Source of the DNA: Mycolicibacterium vinylchloridicum
GTDB lineage: Bacteria > Actinomycetota > Actinomycetes > Mycobacteriales > Mycobacteriaceae
Direction of reading: 5' to 3'
DNA length: 58,913 nucleotides
Assembly (NCBI RefSeq): GCF_013404075.1
Contig: NZ_JACBJQ010000037.1
Location: 1 to 58,913 of the forward strand
The notes under the pieces were generated by a model. It was not told the origin of the DNA. It did no database searches and was given only the letters and a program-made list of their open reading frames with translations. The translations under genes and the position numbers were made by a program. Below, in pieces: positions 18,206-26,212 of the stretch (positions are counted from its first letter, which is position 1; each line of letters begins with the position of its first letter).

Positions 18206-18477
18206 CTCAGCGTCACGTCGGTCTCGGGCACGCCCTGGCAGGTGAGCACGAGCCCGTCGTCGATCTCGCTGTCGTCGAGCACCTCGTTGACGCGCATCTT
18301 GACGTTGCCCTCGGTGACCGTCGCGATGCAGGTGCCGCAATTTCCGGCCTCGCAGCTGTAGGGCGGGGTCAGGCCGGCCCGGCGGGCGGTCTCCAGGATC
18401 GTGTCGCCGTCGTTGACGGGCACCGTCACCGTCTTGCCGTCCAGCGTGATGGTGGCCATCCAGGACAAGCCGGCCAT
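18193..18477 (-). CDS. [2Fe-2S] plant-type ferredoxin
   Basis: A 94-residue ferredoxin with ligands Cys42, Cys47, Cys50 (CEAGNCGTC) and Cys80 (LTCQG), the plant/chloroplast or oxygenase-type pattern C-x4-C-x2-C-x29-C. It would carry electrons to an oxygenase, most likely the Rieske oxygenase at 29303. ATG 18477 has gaggagag 6-7 nt upstream. It is transcribed away from the acyl-CoA synthetase, sharing the operator palindrome at 18522-18536, which supports membership in the same regulon. Confidence 0.9.
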   Translation of the reverse strand: MAGLSWMATITLDGKTVTVPVNDGDTILETARRAGLTPPYSCEAGNCGTCIATVTEGNVKMRVNEVLDDSEIDDGLVLTCQGVPETDVTLSYDD

Positions 18478-18521
18478 GTACTTCTCTCCTCGGGTTTAGA
18501 GCACTATCATTCTACCCAGAT

Positions 18522-18536
18522 GAGAATACAATTCTC
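18522..18536. promoter_or_regulatory. Operator-like palindrome GAGAAT-ACA-ATTCTC
   Basis: A perfect 15-bp dyad between the divergent ferredoxin (start 18477) and acyl-CoA synthetase (start 18550) genes. Probable TetR site shared by both promoters. Confidence 0.7.
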
Positions 18537-18549
18537 TACTGGCGATAGT

Positions 18550-20007
18550 ATGTTCTCGGCTTACCGACCTGTCGATGGGATTGTCACTGACCATGTGCGA
18601 GCGGACCGCGCCGTGAGCGACGTGCGAGTGCTTGCTTTTGAGGACCGCATCTACACACGATCCCAGGTCGATGCGCTGTCCGCCGGGTTGGCCGACACAC
18701 TGGCGCACCGCGGGGTGCAGGCCGGCCAGCGGGTCGCGGTGATGTCCACGAACCGGCCCGAGTTCGTCTTCGCGGTGCAGGCCATCTGGCGTCTGGGCGC
18801 ATCGGCGGTGCTGATCAGTCCCAGCTGGAAGTCCGCCGACGTCGGTCACGCGCTGGAGGTGGCGGGGGCCGACCACGCGGTCGGGGACAGCCCGGTGCTG
18901 GCCGGCGTGATGCCGATGCTGAGTCTCGACGAGCCGATCACTCCGGCCGACCCGGCACCCTATGAGCCTGAGCCGGATGCCGATGCGGTGCTGGTCTTCA
19001 GTTCGGGCACGACGGGAATGCCCAAGGCGGTGCGGCACACTCACCGCTCGCTGGCCGCTGGGGTGCGGCACTGGCGTCAGGCTCTTGGCCTGACCGCGGT
19101 TGATCGCATGCAGATCGTCACACCTCCCTCGCACATCCTCGGTCTGCTCAACATGCTCACCGTGCTCGACGCCGGTGCCTGGATGCGGCTGCACCGCAGA
19201 TTCGACATCGACACCATGCTGCACGCCATCCGGGACGACCGCATCACCGTCGAAATGGCCGTCGCCCCAATCGCACTGGCGATCGCATCACACCCGGAAC
19301 TGGAGACGTTCGACCTGTCCTCACTGCGTTACATCATGTGGTGTGCCACGCCGGTCACCGCAAGTGTGGCCGACGAGGTGACGCAGCGGACCGGCGTCGG
19401 GTGGATCTCGGCCTATGGCACCAGCGAGGTACCGGTCATCGCGTGCTGCCCGCGCGACGAGGCACGGCTCGACACCGTCGGCCGGCCGATTCCGAACGTA
19501 CGCATCGTGTCCACCGAAACCGGTGAGCCGGTCGTGGCGGGCGAAACAGGCGAGATCCAGGTGTCGTCGGAGTCGGCTATGGCGGGTTATCTGCCGGAGG
19601 AAGCGACCGCCGGCGCATTCAGCGACGGCTGGTACCGCACCGGCGACATCGGCTACCTCGACGACGGTTGGCTGCGAATCACCGACCGGCTCAAGGAGAT
19701 GATCAAGGTCCGCGGCTTCCAGGTCGCACCGGTCGAGATCGAGTCGGTACTACACGGCCACCCGGCGGTGGCGGACTGCGCGGTGTTCGGGGTACCCGAC
19801 GCGAACGACGGCGAGGCGGTCGTCGCGGCGGTGGCCACCGCCGAGCCGGTCAGCGCCGAGGAATTGGACGCGCTGATCGCCGGGAAGCTGGCCTCCTACA
19901 AGCGACCCCGTGAGATCGTGTTCGTGCCCGAAATCCCGCGCCTGCCATCGGGTAAGGCGTTGCGGCGAGTTCTCAAGGAGCAGTATGGACGTACGTCTGA
20001 CCAGTGA
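18550..20007 (+). CDS. Acyl-CoA synthetase (AMP-forming, FadD type)
   Basis: A 485-residue ANL-superfamily ligase that activates a carboxylic acid to its CoA thioester via an acyl-AMP. It shows the P-loop SSGTTGMPKAV, YGTSEVP, YRTGDIGYLDDGW, the hinge KEMIKVRGFQVAPVEIE and the catalytic Lys in PSGKALRR near residue 475. At 485 residues it is shorter than fatty-acid FadDs, like ligases for cyclic or aromatic acids. The ATG at 18550 is chosen because an earlier ATG (18520) overlaps the operator palindrome. The next gene starts inside its last codons. Confidence 0.85.
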   Translation: MFSAYRPVDGIVTDHVRADRAVSDVRVLAFEDRIYTRSQVDALSAGLADTLAHRGVQAGQRVAVMSTNRPEFVFAVQAIWRLGASAVLISPSWKSADVGHALEVAGADHAVGDSPVLAGVMPMLSLDEPITPADPAPYEPEPDADAVLVFSSGTTGMPKAVRHTHRSLAAGVRHWRQALGLTAVDRMQIVTPPSHILGLLNMLTVLDAGAWMRLHRRFDIDTMLHAIRDDRITVEMAVAPIALAIASHPELETFDLSSLRYIMWCATPVTASVADEVTQRTGVGWISAYGTSEVPVIACCPRDEARLDTVGRPIPNVRIVSTETGEPVVAGETGEIQVSSESAMAGYLPEEATAGAFSDGWYRTGDIGYLDDGWLRITDRLKEMIKVRGFQVAPVEIESVLHGHPAVADCAVFGVPDANDGEAVVAAVATAEPVSAEELDALIAGKLASYKRPREIVFVPEIPRLPSGKALRRVLKEQYGRTSDQ

Positions 20008-20890
20008 GCAGCAGCAGCTGCGCGACGCCGCGGCCAAGCTGGCCGATGACTTCGGCCCCGGGTCCGTTGCCGACCTGGACGACGAATCCCGGCGGGCGCG
20101 GTTGGCCAAGACCGTCGACGCGACCGGCTGGCGGTCGCTGCGCTCCGACGGTGCCAGCGGCGTCGAAGTAGCCCTGGTTGCAGAGGAATTCGCCCGCGGT
20201 CTGGTCGACGTCCCATTCCTGGGGCCGGTGCTCGCCGACGATCTGTACCGTCTGCTCGGCACCGACCCGCAGCCGGCGACCATCGCGGTGGGTGACGTGG
20301 TGATCGACGCCGACGGTGCGGGCGCTGCGTTGCGAATTGCCGGAACCACCGTCGAATCGGTCGGAGTCGGCGACGCCCGTGACGCCGCCGATCTGACCCG
20401 GATCACCGCCGCGGCTTCCGGAAACCCGGATGCCCTGGGGGAGCTGACCGCCGAGGAGGCCCAGCGCTGGTATGCGCTGGCGTTGGCGGTCACGACAGCC
20501 GAACTGGTGGGGGCCGCGCGCGGCACCCTCGCGCTGGCAACCGAATACGCGAAGGTGCGTGAGCAATACGGGTCGGCCATCGGGTCATATCAGGCCGTCG
20601 CCCACATGCTGGCAGAGGGGCTGGCCCTCATCGAGGGATCAGTCAGCGTCCTGCGCCATGCGGCCTGGGCGGTCGACGAGCTGCCCGCAGAACAAGCTGT
20701 GGAGGCGGGCCGGGTTGCCAAGATCTATTGCGCGCGAGCCGCTCTGGCGGTCAGTGAGATCTCGATCCAGGTACACGGCGGAATCGGCAACACCTGGGAG
20801 TGCCTCGCGCACATCTATCTGCGTCGGGTGCTGGCGGCCACCGAGGCCTGGCCAGTCAAGTTGGAGGAGTTGACCATTGGACTTTCGTGA
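19985..20890 (+). CDS. Acyl-CoA dehydrogenase-like, short partner subunit (pair 1)
   Basis: A 301-residue acyl-CoA dehydrogenase-fold protein, about 80 residues shorter than the usual ~380. It keeps the N-terminal helical region and the C-terminal FAD-binding helices (REQYGSAIGSYQAV and VHGGIGNTWE) but is compressed in the beta domain. The helix position that carries the catalytic Glu in isovaleryl-type enzymes has no Glu-Arg here. This is the profile of the non-catalytic subunit in heterotetrameric steroid-type FadE pairs. It overlaps the synthetase upstream and the long partner downstream, so both subunits are coupled. Confidence 0.8.
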   Translation: MDVRLTSEQQQLRDAAAKLADDFGPGSVADLDDESRRARLAKTVDATGWRSLRSDGASGVEVALVAEEFARGLVDVPFLGPVLADDLYRLLGTDPQPATIAVGDVVIDADGAGAALRIAGTTVESVGVGDARDAADLTRITAAASGNPDALGELTAEEAQRWYALALAVTTAELVGAARGTLALATEYAKVREQYGSAIGSYQAVAHMLAEGLALIEGSVSVLRHAAWAVDELPAEQAVEAGRVAKIYCARAALAVSEISIQVHGGIGNTWECLAHIYLRRVLAATEAWPVKLEELTIGLS

Positions 20891-21965
20891 CTCGCCAGAC
20901 GAGGCCGCCTTCCGGGAGCGGCTCAGTGGCTGGCTGAAAGAACAGAAGGGCAAGTTCCCGACGTCGGGTGACGCCTACTGGGCCAAGGCCGGGGAGTGGC
21001 ACCAGGCGCTGTATGCGGCGGGCTTCTTCGGCACGTCGTGGCCTGTGGAGTACGGCGGGCAGGGCAAGACGGCGGTGTTCGACGTGATCGTCGACGAGGA
21101 GATCGCCAAGGCCGGTGCCCCCGCGCGGCCGAGTCTGGGCTATCTGGTGGTCGGCCTGAGCCACCACGGCAGCCAGGAACTGGCCCAGCGTTTCCTGCCC
21201 GGGATGATCAACGGCACCGAGCGTTGGTGCCAGGGCTTTTCGGAGCCCGGCGCGGGTTCGGACCTGGCCTCGTTGACCACGACCGCGACTCGCGACGGCG
21301 ACGAGTACATCATCAACGGCCATAAGATCTGGACCAGCTACTCCGATTGCGCCGACTGGTGCCTGGTGCTGGCGCGCACCAACAAGGACGTACCCAAGCA
21401 CAAGGGCATCTCCGCGTTCATCATCTCGATGCACCAGGACGGAATCGTCCAGCGGCCGCTGAAGATGATCAGCGGTGTCACCAAGGAATTCGGCCAGGTC
21501 GAGTTCGACGGTGCCCGGGTCCCCGCCGCAAACATGGTCGGCGCGCCGGGTGATGGCTGGAAGCTGGCCATGACCGTTGTGAGCCACGAGCGTGAGCCCT
21601 CGACGCTGGGCTTCTCGGCACGCTATGGAAAGCTGGTACGCCAGATGGCTTCTCGCGTGGACGGCCCGGCTCCCGACGAACTGTCGTGGGCCTGGGTGCA
21701 GACCGAGATGTTGCGCCTGCATGTGCGGCGGCGTCTGTCCGAGCAACTCGACGGCATCAAGCACGGCCCGGACGGATCCCTGGACAAGCTGCTGATGACC
21801 TGGACCGAGCAATCGGTCGGCCATGCCGCGCTGGCCACCGTCGGCACCGACGACGAGGAGCTCTTCGGCGCTTACCTTTACAGCCGTGCCCAAAGCGTCA
21901 TGGGCGGAACATCACAGATTCAGAAGAACATCATTGCCGGCCGAATCCTTGGACTAGGAGTCTGA
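20877..21965 (+). CDS. Acyl-CoA dehydrogenase, long catalytic subunit (pair 1)
   Basis: A 362-residue FAD-dependent acyl-CoA dehydrogenase introducing an alpha,beta double bond. Motifs are CQGFSEPGAGSDLASL, NGHKIWTSYS, Glu238-Arg in SHEREP (the catalytic position of isovaleryl/long-chain types) and VMGGTSQIQKNII at the C-terminus. The start is TTG 20877 behind ggaggag and overlaps the stop of the short partner. Pairing of a Glu-containing and a Glu-lacking member points to an alpha2beta2 enzyme for a bulky CoA ester. Confidence 0.85.
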   Translation: MDFRDSPDEAAFRERLSGWLKEQKGKFPTSGDAYWAKAGEWHQALYAAGFFGTSWPVEYGGQGKTAVFDVIVDEEIAKAGAPARPSLGYLVVGLSHHGSQELAQRFLPGMINGTERWCQGFSEPGAGSDLASLTTTATRDGDEYIINGHKIWTSYSDCADWCLVLARTNKDVPKHKGISAFIISMHQDGIVQRPLKMISGVTKEFGQVEFDGARVPAANMVGAPGDGWKLAMTVVSHEREPSTLGFSARYGKLVRQMASRVDGPAPDELSWAWVQTEMLRLHVRRRLSEQLDGIKHGPDGSLDKLLMTWTEQSVGHAALATVGTDDEELFGAYLYSRAQSVMGGTSQIQKNIIAGRILGLGV

Positions 21966-21967
21966 CT

Positions 21968-22741
21968 ATGTACGACATGCCTGACGAGATCCTCGTCGAA
22001 GCCGACGGCCCGCTGCGGATCATCACGCTCAATCGACCCGACGACCTCAATGCCGTCAACGACAACTTGCACGTCGGGCTCGCCAAGATCTGGGAGGCGC
22101 TCAACGAGGATGCCTCCGCGCGGGCGGCCGTCATCACCGGCGCCGGGCGGGCGTTCTCGGCCGGTGGCGACTTCAACTACCTCGACGAGCTACGCAACGA
22201 TGAAGCGTTACGGCAGAAGACCATCAAGCACGGGCGCGATCTGGTGATCGGGATGGTCCGCTGCCGCATCCCGGTGATCGCGGCCGTCAACGGGCCTGCG
22301 GTCGGGCTCGGCTGCAGCCTGGCCGCGCTGTCCGACGTCGTCTACATCGCCGAGAACGCGTTCTTCGCCGACCCGCACGTGTCCATCGGCCTGGTCGCCG
22401 CAGACGGCGGCCCCCTGGTCTGGGGATCGCAGATCTCTCTGCTGCAGGCCAAGGAGTTCGCTCTGACCGGTGTGCGGATCAAGGCGCAGCGTGCGGTGGA
22501 GCTCGGCTTGGCCAATCATGTTGTCGCCGATCCGCTGTCGGAGGCGATCGCGTGTGCGAAGAAGATCATCGAACTGCCGCAGCAGGCGGTCGAGGCCACC
22601 AAACGGTTGATGAACATCCAGCTGGAGAACTCGGTGATGGCCTCGCTGGACTATGCGAACCTCGCCGAGTACGTCTCGTTCGGCACCGCCGACTTCAACA
22701 AGATCGTCGACGGGCTCGTGGAAAAATCCGCCAAGAAGTAG
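21968..22741 (+). CDS. Enoyl-CoA hydratase/isomerase family protein
   Basis: A 257-residue crotonase-fold protein that would hydrate or isomerise the enoyl-CoA made by the dehydrogenases just upstream. The oxyanion-hole segments AFSAGGDFNYL and GPAVGLGCSLAALSD are clear. The usual catalytic Glu region reads VAADGGPLVW and is not standard, so isomerase or other crotonase chemistry is possible. ATG 21968 follows taggag, which overlaps the stop of the preceding gene. It ends the synthetase-dehydrogenase-hydratase operon; a large hairpin follows at once. Confidence 0.85.
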   Translation: MYDMPDEILVEADGPLRIITLNRPDDLNAVNDNLHVGLAKIWEALNEDASARAAVITGAGRAFSAGGDFNYLDELRNDEALRQKTIKHGRDLVIGMVRCRIPVIAAVNGPAVGLGCSLAALSDVVYIAENAFFADPHVSIGLVAADGGPLVWGSQISLLQAKEFALTGVRIKAQRAVELGLANHVVADPLSEAIACAKKIIELPQQAVEATKRLMNIQLENSVMASLDYANLAEYVSFGTADFNKIVDGLVEKSAKK

Positions 22742-22743
22742 CG

Positions 22744-22824
22744 GACTTCTCCCGCGAGCAGACGCGAAACCCCCTTAATTGCGCCCATTTTAGGGGTTTT
22801 CGCGTCTGCTCGCGCGAAGAAGTC
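22744..22824. terminator. Long inverted repeat between convergent genes (bidirectional terminator or dispersed repeat)
   Basis: Arms of about 30 bp pair with few mismatches. The core cgcgagcagacgcgaaa (22753-22769) is perfectly complementary to 22798-22814, and the pairing extends through CCCC/GGGG and the outer gacttct/agaagtc. The loop is about 18 nt. It lies exactly between the hydratase and SDR stops. It may terminate both, and its G/C-rich core looks like a motif that could be dispersed in the genome. Confidence 0.7.
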
Positions 22825-22828
22825 GAAC

Positions 22829-23593
22829 TTACTTCGGCGGGAATCGCAGCGCGCCGTCCAGGCGGATGGTTTCGCCGTTGAGGTAATCGTTTTCGGCGAT
22901 CGACAGCGCCAACGCGCCGTACTCGACCGAGCGGCCCATCCGCTTGGGGAACGGCACCTGGGGGCCCCAGTAGGCCTCCAGCTGGTCGGCAGCCTTGCCG
23001 TACGCGGGGGTGTTGATGGTGCCCGGCGCGATCGACATCACCCGGATGCCCAGCGGCGAAAGATCGCGTGCGGCAACCAGTGTCATCGCGACGACGCCAC
23101 CCTTGGCGGCCGAGTAGGGCAGCTGGCCGATCTGGCCTTCGAATGCCGCGATCGAGGCGGTGTTGATGATCACGCCGCGGGCGCCGTTCTCGTCGGGCTC
23201 TTGGCGCGCCAACGCGGCGGCGACGTGCCGCATGACGTTGAACACAGCGGTCAGGTAGAAGGTGATGGTCTTGGTGAACGCCTCCATCTCCATGGGAGAG
23301 CCGTCCTTGCCGACCAAGCGGCCACCGCCGGCCGGGCCGCCGTGGGTGTCTACCGAGATACGCAGCGGCCCGAGTGCTTCGGCGGCGGCGATGGCGGCCA
23401 GCACGTCGTCGTCGTTGGTGACGTCGGTGCGCACATAGGGAACACCGAGCTCGCCGGCGAGCGCTTCACCCTTCTCGTCGGACAGGTCGGCGATCACCAC
23501 CTTGACACCGGCGCCGTGCAGCTTGCGCACCGTCGCCTCGCCCAGGCCGCCCGCGCCTCCGAAGACGACGGCTGAAGTCCCACTGATCTGCAT
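22829..23593 (-). CDS. SDR-family 3-hydroxyacyl-CoA dehydrogenase-like protein
   Basis: A 254-residue SDR resembling type 10 17-beta-hydroxysteroid/3-hydroxyacyl-CoA dehydrogenase. It has FGGAGGLGEAT near 13-23, DTHGGPAGGG in place of the NAG motif region, NTASIAAFEGQIGQ, YSAAKGG (Tyr-x3-Lys) and the C-terminal NGETIRLDGALR. It would oxidise the 3-hydroxyacyl-CoA made by the hydratase. ATG 23593 has aagaaggg upstream; the 18-residue extension to 23647 lacks one. It is divergent from meaB with the operator palindrome at 23631-23645 between them. Confidence 0.8.
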   Translation of the reverse strand: MQISGTSAVVFGGAGGLGEATVRKLHGAGVKVVIADLSDEKGEALAGELGVPYVRTDVTNDDDVLAAIAAAEALGPLRISVDTHGGPAGGGRLVGKDGSPMEMEAFTKTITFYLTAVFNVMRHVAAALARQEPDENGARGVIINTASIAAFEGQIGQLPYSAAKGGVVAMTLVAARDLSPLGIRVMSIAPGTINTPAYGKAADQLEAYWGPQVPFPKRMGRSVEYGALALSIAENDYLNGETIRLDGALRFPPK

Positions 23594-23630
23594 AGCGTTA
23601 CCCTTCTTGCAACTGACGCTCTCTACTTGA

Positions 23631-23645
23631 GAGAATAGTATTCTC
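23631..23645. promoter_or_regulatory. Operator-like palindrome GAGAAT-AGT-ATTCTC
   Basis: A perfect 15-bp dyad 38 bp upstream of the SDR start and 40 bp upstream of the meaB start. Probable shared TetR site that links mutase maturation to the same regulon. Confidence 0.7.
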
Positions 23646-23684
23646 ACACCGACCGGAATTGGTCAATCAGGTAGGGACGTAGCG

Positions 23685-24581
23685 TTGCCCTCTATGGATG
23701 TCGCCGAACTGATCACCGCGGCCCGCGGCGGGAACACCCGCGCGGTCGGGCGGCTGCTCAGCCTCGTCGAAAGTGCCCGCCGCGACGAGGTTCTCGCCTT
23801 GGTCGGCCGCCCCGTGGTGCCGGTGGTCGGTGTGACGGGTCCCCCCGGTGCAGGTAAGTCGACGACGATCGCGGTGCTGGCCGCGGCGTACCGCGAACGC
23901 GGACAACGGGTCGCGGTGCTCGCGGTGGATCCGTCGTCGCCTTACAGCGGCGGAGCGCTACTGGGTGACCGGATCCGGATGGCTCAGCACATCAATGATC
24001 CCGACGTGCTGATCCGGTCGGTGGCCACCCGAGGACATCTCGGCGGTCTGGCCGCCGCGGTGCCTGCCGCGATTCGTCTGCTCGGGGCGCTGGCCTACGA
24101 CGTCGTTCTGCTGGAGAGCGTCGGCGTCGGTCAATCCGAGATCGAGATCGCCGCGGTCGCTGATCCCACGATCGTCATCCTCAATCCCGGTGCCGGCGAC
24201 GCCGTCCAGGCGGCCAAGGCGGGTCTGCTCGAGGTCGCAGATCTGGTGGTGGTGAACAAAGCCGACCGCGAGGGTGCCGCGCAGACCGTGCGCGACCTCA
24301 AGTTCGAGACGCATGTTCCGGTGCTGACGCTGGTCGCCGCACAGGCCGAAGGTGTGGGGGAGCTGATCGAGGCGATCGAAGCGCACCGGCGTGCCGACAC
24401 TGCGGCCAGGCGCGCGGCGCGGGCACGGGCGCAGGTGCTCTCACTGGCGCAGAGCCGGTTACACAATCACCCGAATCTCGATGCGCTGGCGCAAGCCGTC
24501 GCCGACGGCGAGTGCGATCCCTACAGCGCGGCGGAAGCCCTCATTGCACACCGAATTTCGCCGGCGGGTGAGTCGCAGTGA
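23685..24581 (+). CDS. meaB: MeaB/ArgK-type GTPase, chaperone of the B12-dependent mutase
   Basis: A 298-residue G3E GTPase with Walker A TGPPGAGKST (51-60), VDPSSPYSGGALLGDRIRM, ESVGVGQSE (switch region) and the base-recognition NKAD. MeaB proteins load and protect adenosylcobalamin in methylmalonyl-CoA-type mutases. Its presence 7.5 kb from the mutase genes, within the same palindrome-marked regulon, indicates it serves this cluster's mutase. TTG 23685 follows aggga with a 7-nt gap; ATG 23694 three codons later is an alternative. It ends 9 bp from the convergent TetR gene. Confidence 0.9.
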   Translation: MPSMDVAELITAARGGNTRAVGRLLSLVESARRDEVLALVGRPVVPVVGVTGPPGAGKSTTIAVLAAAYRERGQRVAVLAVDPSSPYSGGALLGDRIRMAQHINDPDVLIRSVATRGHLGGLAAAVPAAIRLLGALAYDVVLLESVGVGQSEIEIAAVADPTIVILNPGAGDAVQAAKAGLLEVADLVVVNKADREGAAQTVRDLKFETHVPVLTLVAAQAEGVGELIEAIEAHRRADTAARRAARARAQVLSLAQSRLHNHPNLDALAQAVADGECDPYSAAEALIAHRISPAGESQ

Positions 24582-24590
24582 GCGCGCGGC

Positions 24591-25247
24591 CTACTTGCGG
24601 GCGAAACCCTGTGAGCAGAACGTCCACACCTCGTCGCCGCTGATCGGTGTGTGGATGTTCTCCTCGTCCTCCACCGAACTCGACTGGGCGATGAACATGA
24701 TGGTCTGCATGGTCATGGCCGCGATGCGGCGGGGGTTGGCGTCCTCGCGCAGTTCACCTGCGGCCGACGCCTCGATCATCAGCTCGGAGAACAGCGCGAC
24801 CAGCGGTGCGTGGGCGACCTTGACCTCGTTGGGGTGCGAGATCAGCAGCTGCGGGGCGAAATCGGTGAACAGCGGTCGTCGTGCCGTGGGGTCCGGCCGG
24901 GACAGCTCGAACAACAGCGTGACGGCGACCTTCAGGCGATCCAGCGGGTCCTTCTGGGCCGATGTCGCGGCTCGGATCTGATCGGCGGCCCGGCTCAGGG
25001 CATCCTCGAAGAGCGCCAGCAGCAGCTCGTGCTTACCGTCGAACTGCAGGTAGAAGCTGCGCAACGACTGGCGTGACCGGTCCACCACTTCCTGCACGGT
25101 GAAGTCGGTGCTGCCCTTTTCGGTGATGATGGCCTGCGCGGCATCCAAGAATCGCTGCACACGCTGCCCGGCACGCACCTTGGCGGTCCGGATGGACCGC
25201 TCGACAGCGCGCTGCTTCCAGGCAGGTTCTTCGCTCGGGCTGTTCAC
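24591..25247 (-). CDS. TetR-family regulator, proposed master repressor of the cluster
   Basis: A 218-residue TetR-type regulator with an N-terminal helix-turn-helix (about 40-80: TVQEVVDRSRQSLRSFYLQFDGKHELL) and an all-helical ligand domain with an aromatic/Met-rich C-terminus. The start is GTG 25247. Two GAGAA-type palindromes lie 53 and 74 bp upstream with centres 21 bp apart, the expected layout for autoregulation. The same palindrome stands at five other promoter regions here, so it is the best candidate regulator of the whole catabolic cluster. The ligand is probably a CoA ester or acid intermediate (inference). Confidence 0.85.
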   Translation of the reverse strand: MNSPSEEPAWKQRAVERSIRTAKVRAGQRVQRFLDAAQAIITEKGSTDFTVQEVVDRSRQSLRSFYLQFDGKHELLLALFEDALSRAADQIRAATSAQKDPLDRLKVAVTLLFELSRPDPTARRPLFTDFAPQLLISHPNEVKVAHAPLVALFSELMIEASAAGELREDANPRRIAAMTMQTIMFIAQSSSVEDEENIHTPISGDEVWTFCSQGFARK

Positions 25248-25299
25248 TGCAGGGCTCGAGACGAGCGCATGTCAGCGGTTCGGATGTAGCTCACGCTAA

Positions 25300-25314
25300 G
25301 AGAGTACTACTCTC
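25300..25314. promoter_or_regulatory. Operator-like palindrome GAGAGT-ACT-ACTCTC (tetR promoter, proximal)
   Basis: A perfect 15-bp dyad upstream of the TetR gene; one base per half-site differs from the GAGAAT consensus, symmetrically in both arms. Its centre is 21 bp from the next dyad. Confidence 0.7.
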
Positions 25315-25320
25315 GGCGAC

Positions 25321-25335
25321 GAGAATTACGTTCTC
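25321..25335. promoter_or_regulatory. Operator-like palindrome GAGAAT-TAC-GTTCTC (tetR promoter, distal)
   Basis: It matches the consensus with a single mismatch. The 21-bp centre-to-centre spacing (two helical turns) to the proximal site is repeated at 51117-51152, suggesting cooperative binding. Confidence 0.65.
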
Positions 25336-25409
25336 AATCCAATACGAACCGAAATTTTTGTTCCGCTCAGTCTAAAGGGTGACCAGCGCATTCGGCGCCA
25401 TGGCGTGCG

Positions 25410-26210
25410 TCACAGATTCACCAGCCGTGGGGCCGACCCCCGCGCCCGCAATCCTGCTCCGGCCTTGCGGGTCAGTTCCCGCGAGCTGCCGAGCAGGCCG
25501 TCGAGCACCAGAACGCGCTTCAGATGGTGATGGAACTCGTGTTCGGCGGTGAAGCCGATGCCGCCCAGCACCTGCTGACAGTGTTTGGCCGCGGTCAGCG
25601 CGGCCTTGCCGGCGGCGGCCTTGGCCAGTAGCGCAGTCAGGTCCGGATTGTCCGCCCCGGGCGTGCTCAACGTCGCCTCGGCACCCTCGATGGCGACCAG
25701 CGTCTCGGCCAGCCGGTGTCGAACCGCTTGGAATCCGGCGACCGGTCGCCCGAACTGCACGCGGTCCAGGGCGTGCCGGCGGGCAACGGTGAGCATCGCG
25801 CGTGCCGAGCCGACCAGCCACCAGCCGACCGCCAGCCGCGCTTCGGCGACGCGGATCGGATAGCCTTCGTCCTCCCGGCGCAGCGGCAACCCGCCGAGAG
25901 TGGTGTCACTGCTCTCGGTGGTCGTCCGGTCCCACACCACCCAGGTGTTGCCGGCATACGGCAACGGCAGCTCCACGGTGTCACCGATGGTGTTTCCGGT
26001 GGCATGCAGCACCACGTCGACGAGAACCGAAGCATGCGAGCCTGTTTCACCGAGCAGTCGGAATACCAGCGGCACCGCCACCTCGGGGATGTCGGACAGC
26101 ATGTCCGCCCAGCCCAACTCGGTCAGTGCTGCGTCGAGGTCCGGCCCCGACGACGACAGCATGGTCTTGCGCAGGCCGCTTTCCAGAAGTTCAACCGATT
26201 CGGGATCCAC
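25410..26210 (-). CDS. Acyl-CoA dehydrogenase-like, short partner subunit (pair 2)
   Basis: A 266-residue acyl-CoA dehydrogenase-fold protein, strongly shortened. The C-terminal helices are recognisable (RVQFGRPVAGFQAVRHRLAET and QVLGGIGFTAEHEFHHHLKR), but the catalytic Glu position is not conserved. It is the likely non-catalytic partner of the long subunit encoded immediately upstream. GTG 26210 is preferred (aaggag 5 nt upstream); GTG 26216 lies inside that ribosome-binding site. It is the last gene of the leftward operon starting at 31163. Confidence 0.8.
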   Translation of the reverse strand: MDPESVELLESGLRKTMLSSSGPDLDAALTELGWADMLSDIPEVAVPLVFRLLGETGSHASVLVDVVLHATGNTIGDTVELPLPYAGNTWVVWDRTTTESSDTTLGGLPLRREDEGYPIRVAEARLAVGWWLVGSARAMLTVARRHALDRVQFGRPVAGFQAVRHRLAETLVAIEGAEATLSTPGADNPDLTALLAKAAAGKAALTAAKHCQQVLGGIGFTAEHEFHHHLKRVLVLDGLLGSSRELTRKAGAGLRARGSAPRLVNL

Positions 26211-26212
26211 GA

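Noticed and set aside
18520..18549. ATG at 18520 as start of the acyl-CoA synthetase
   Set aside because: It overlaps the operator palindrome and has no ribosome-binding site; the ATG at 18550 gives the usual N-terminus.
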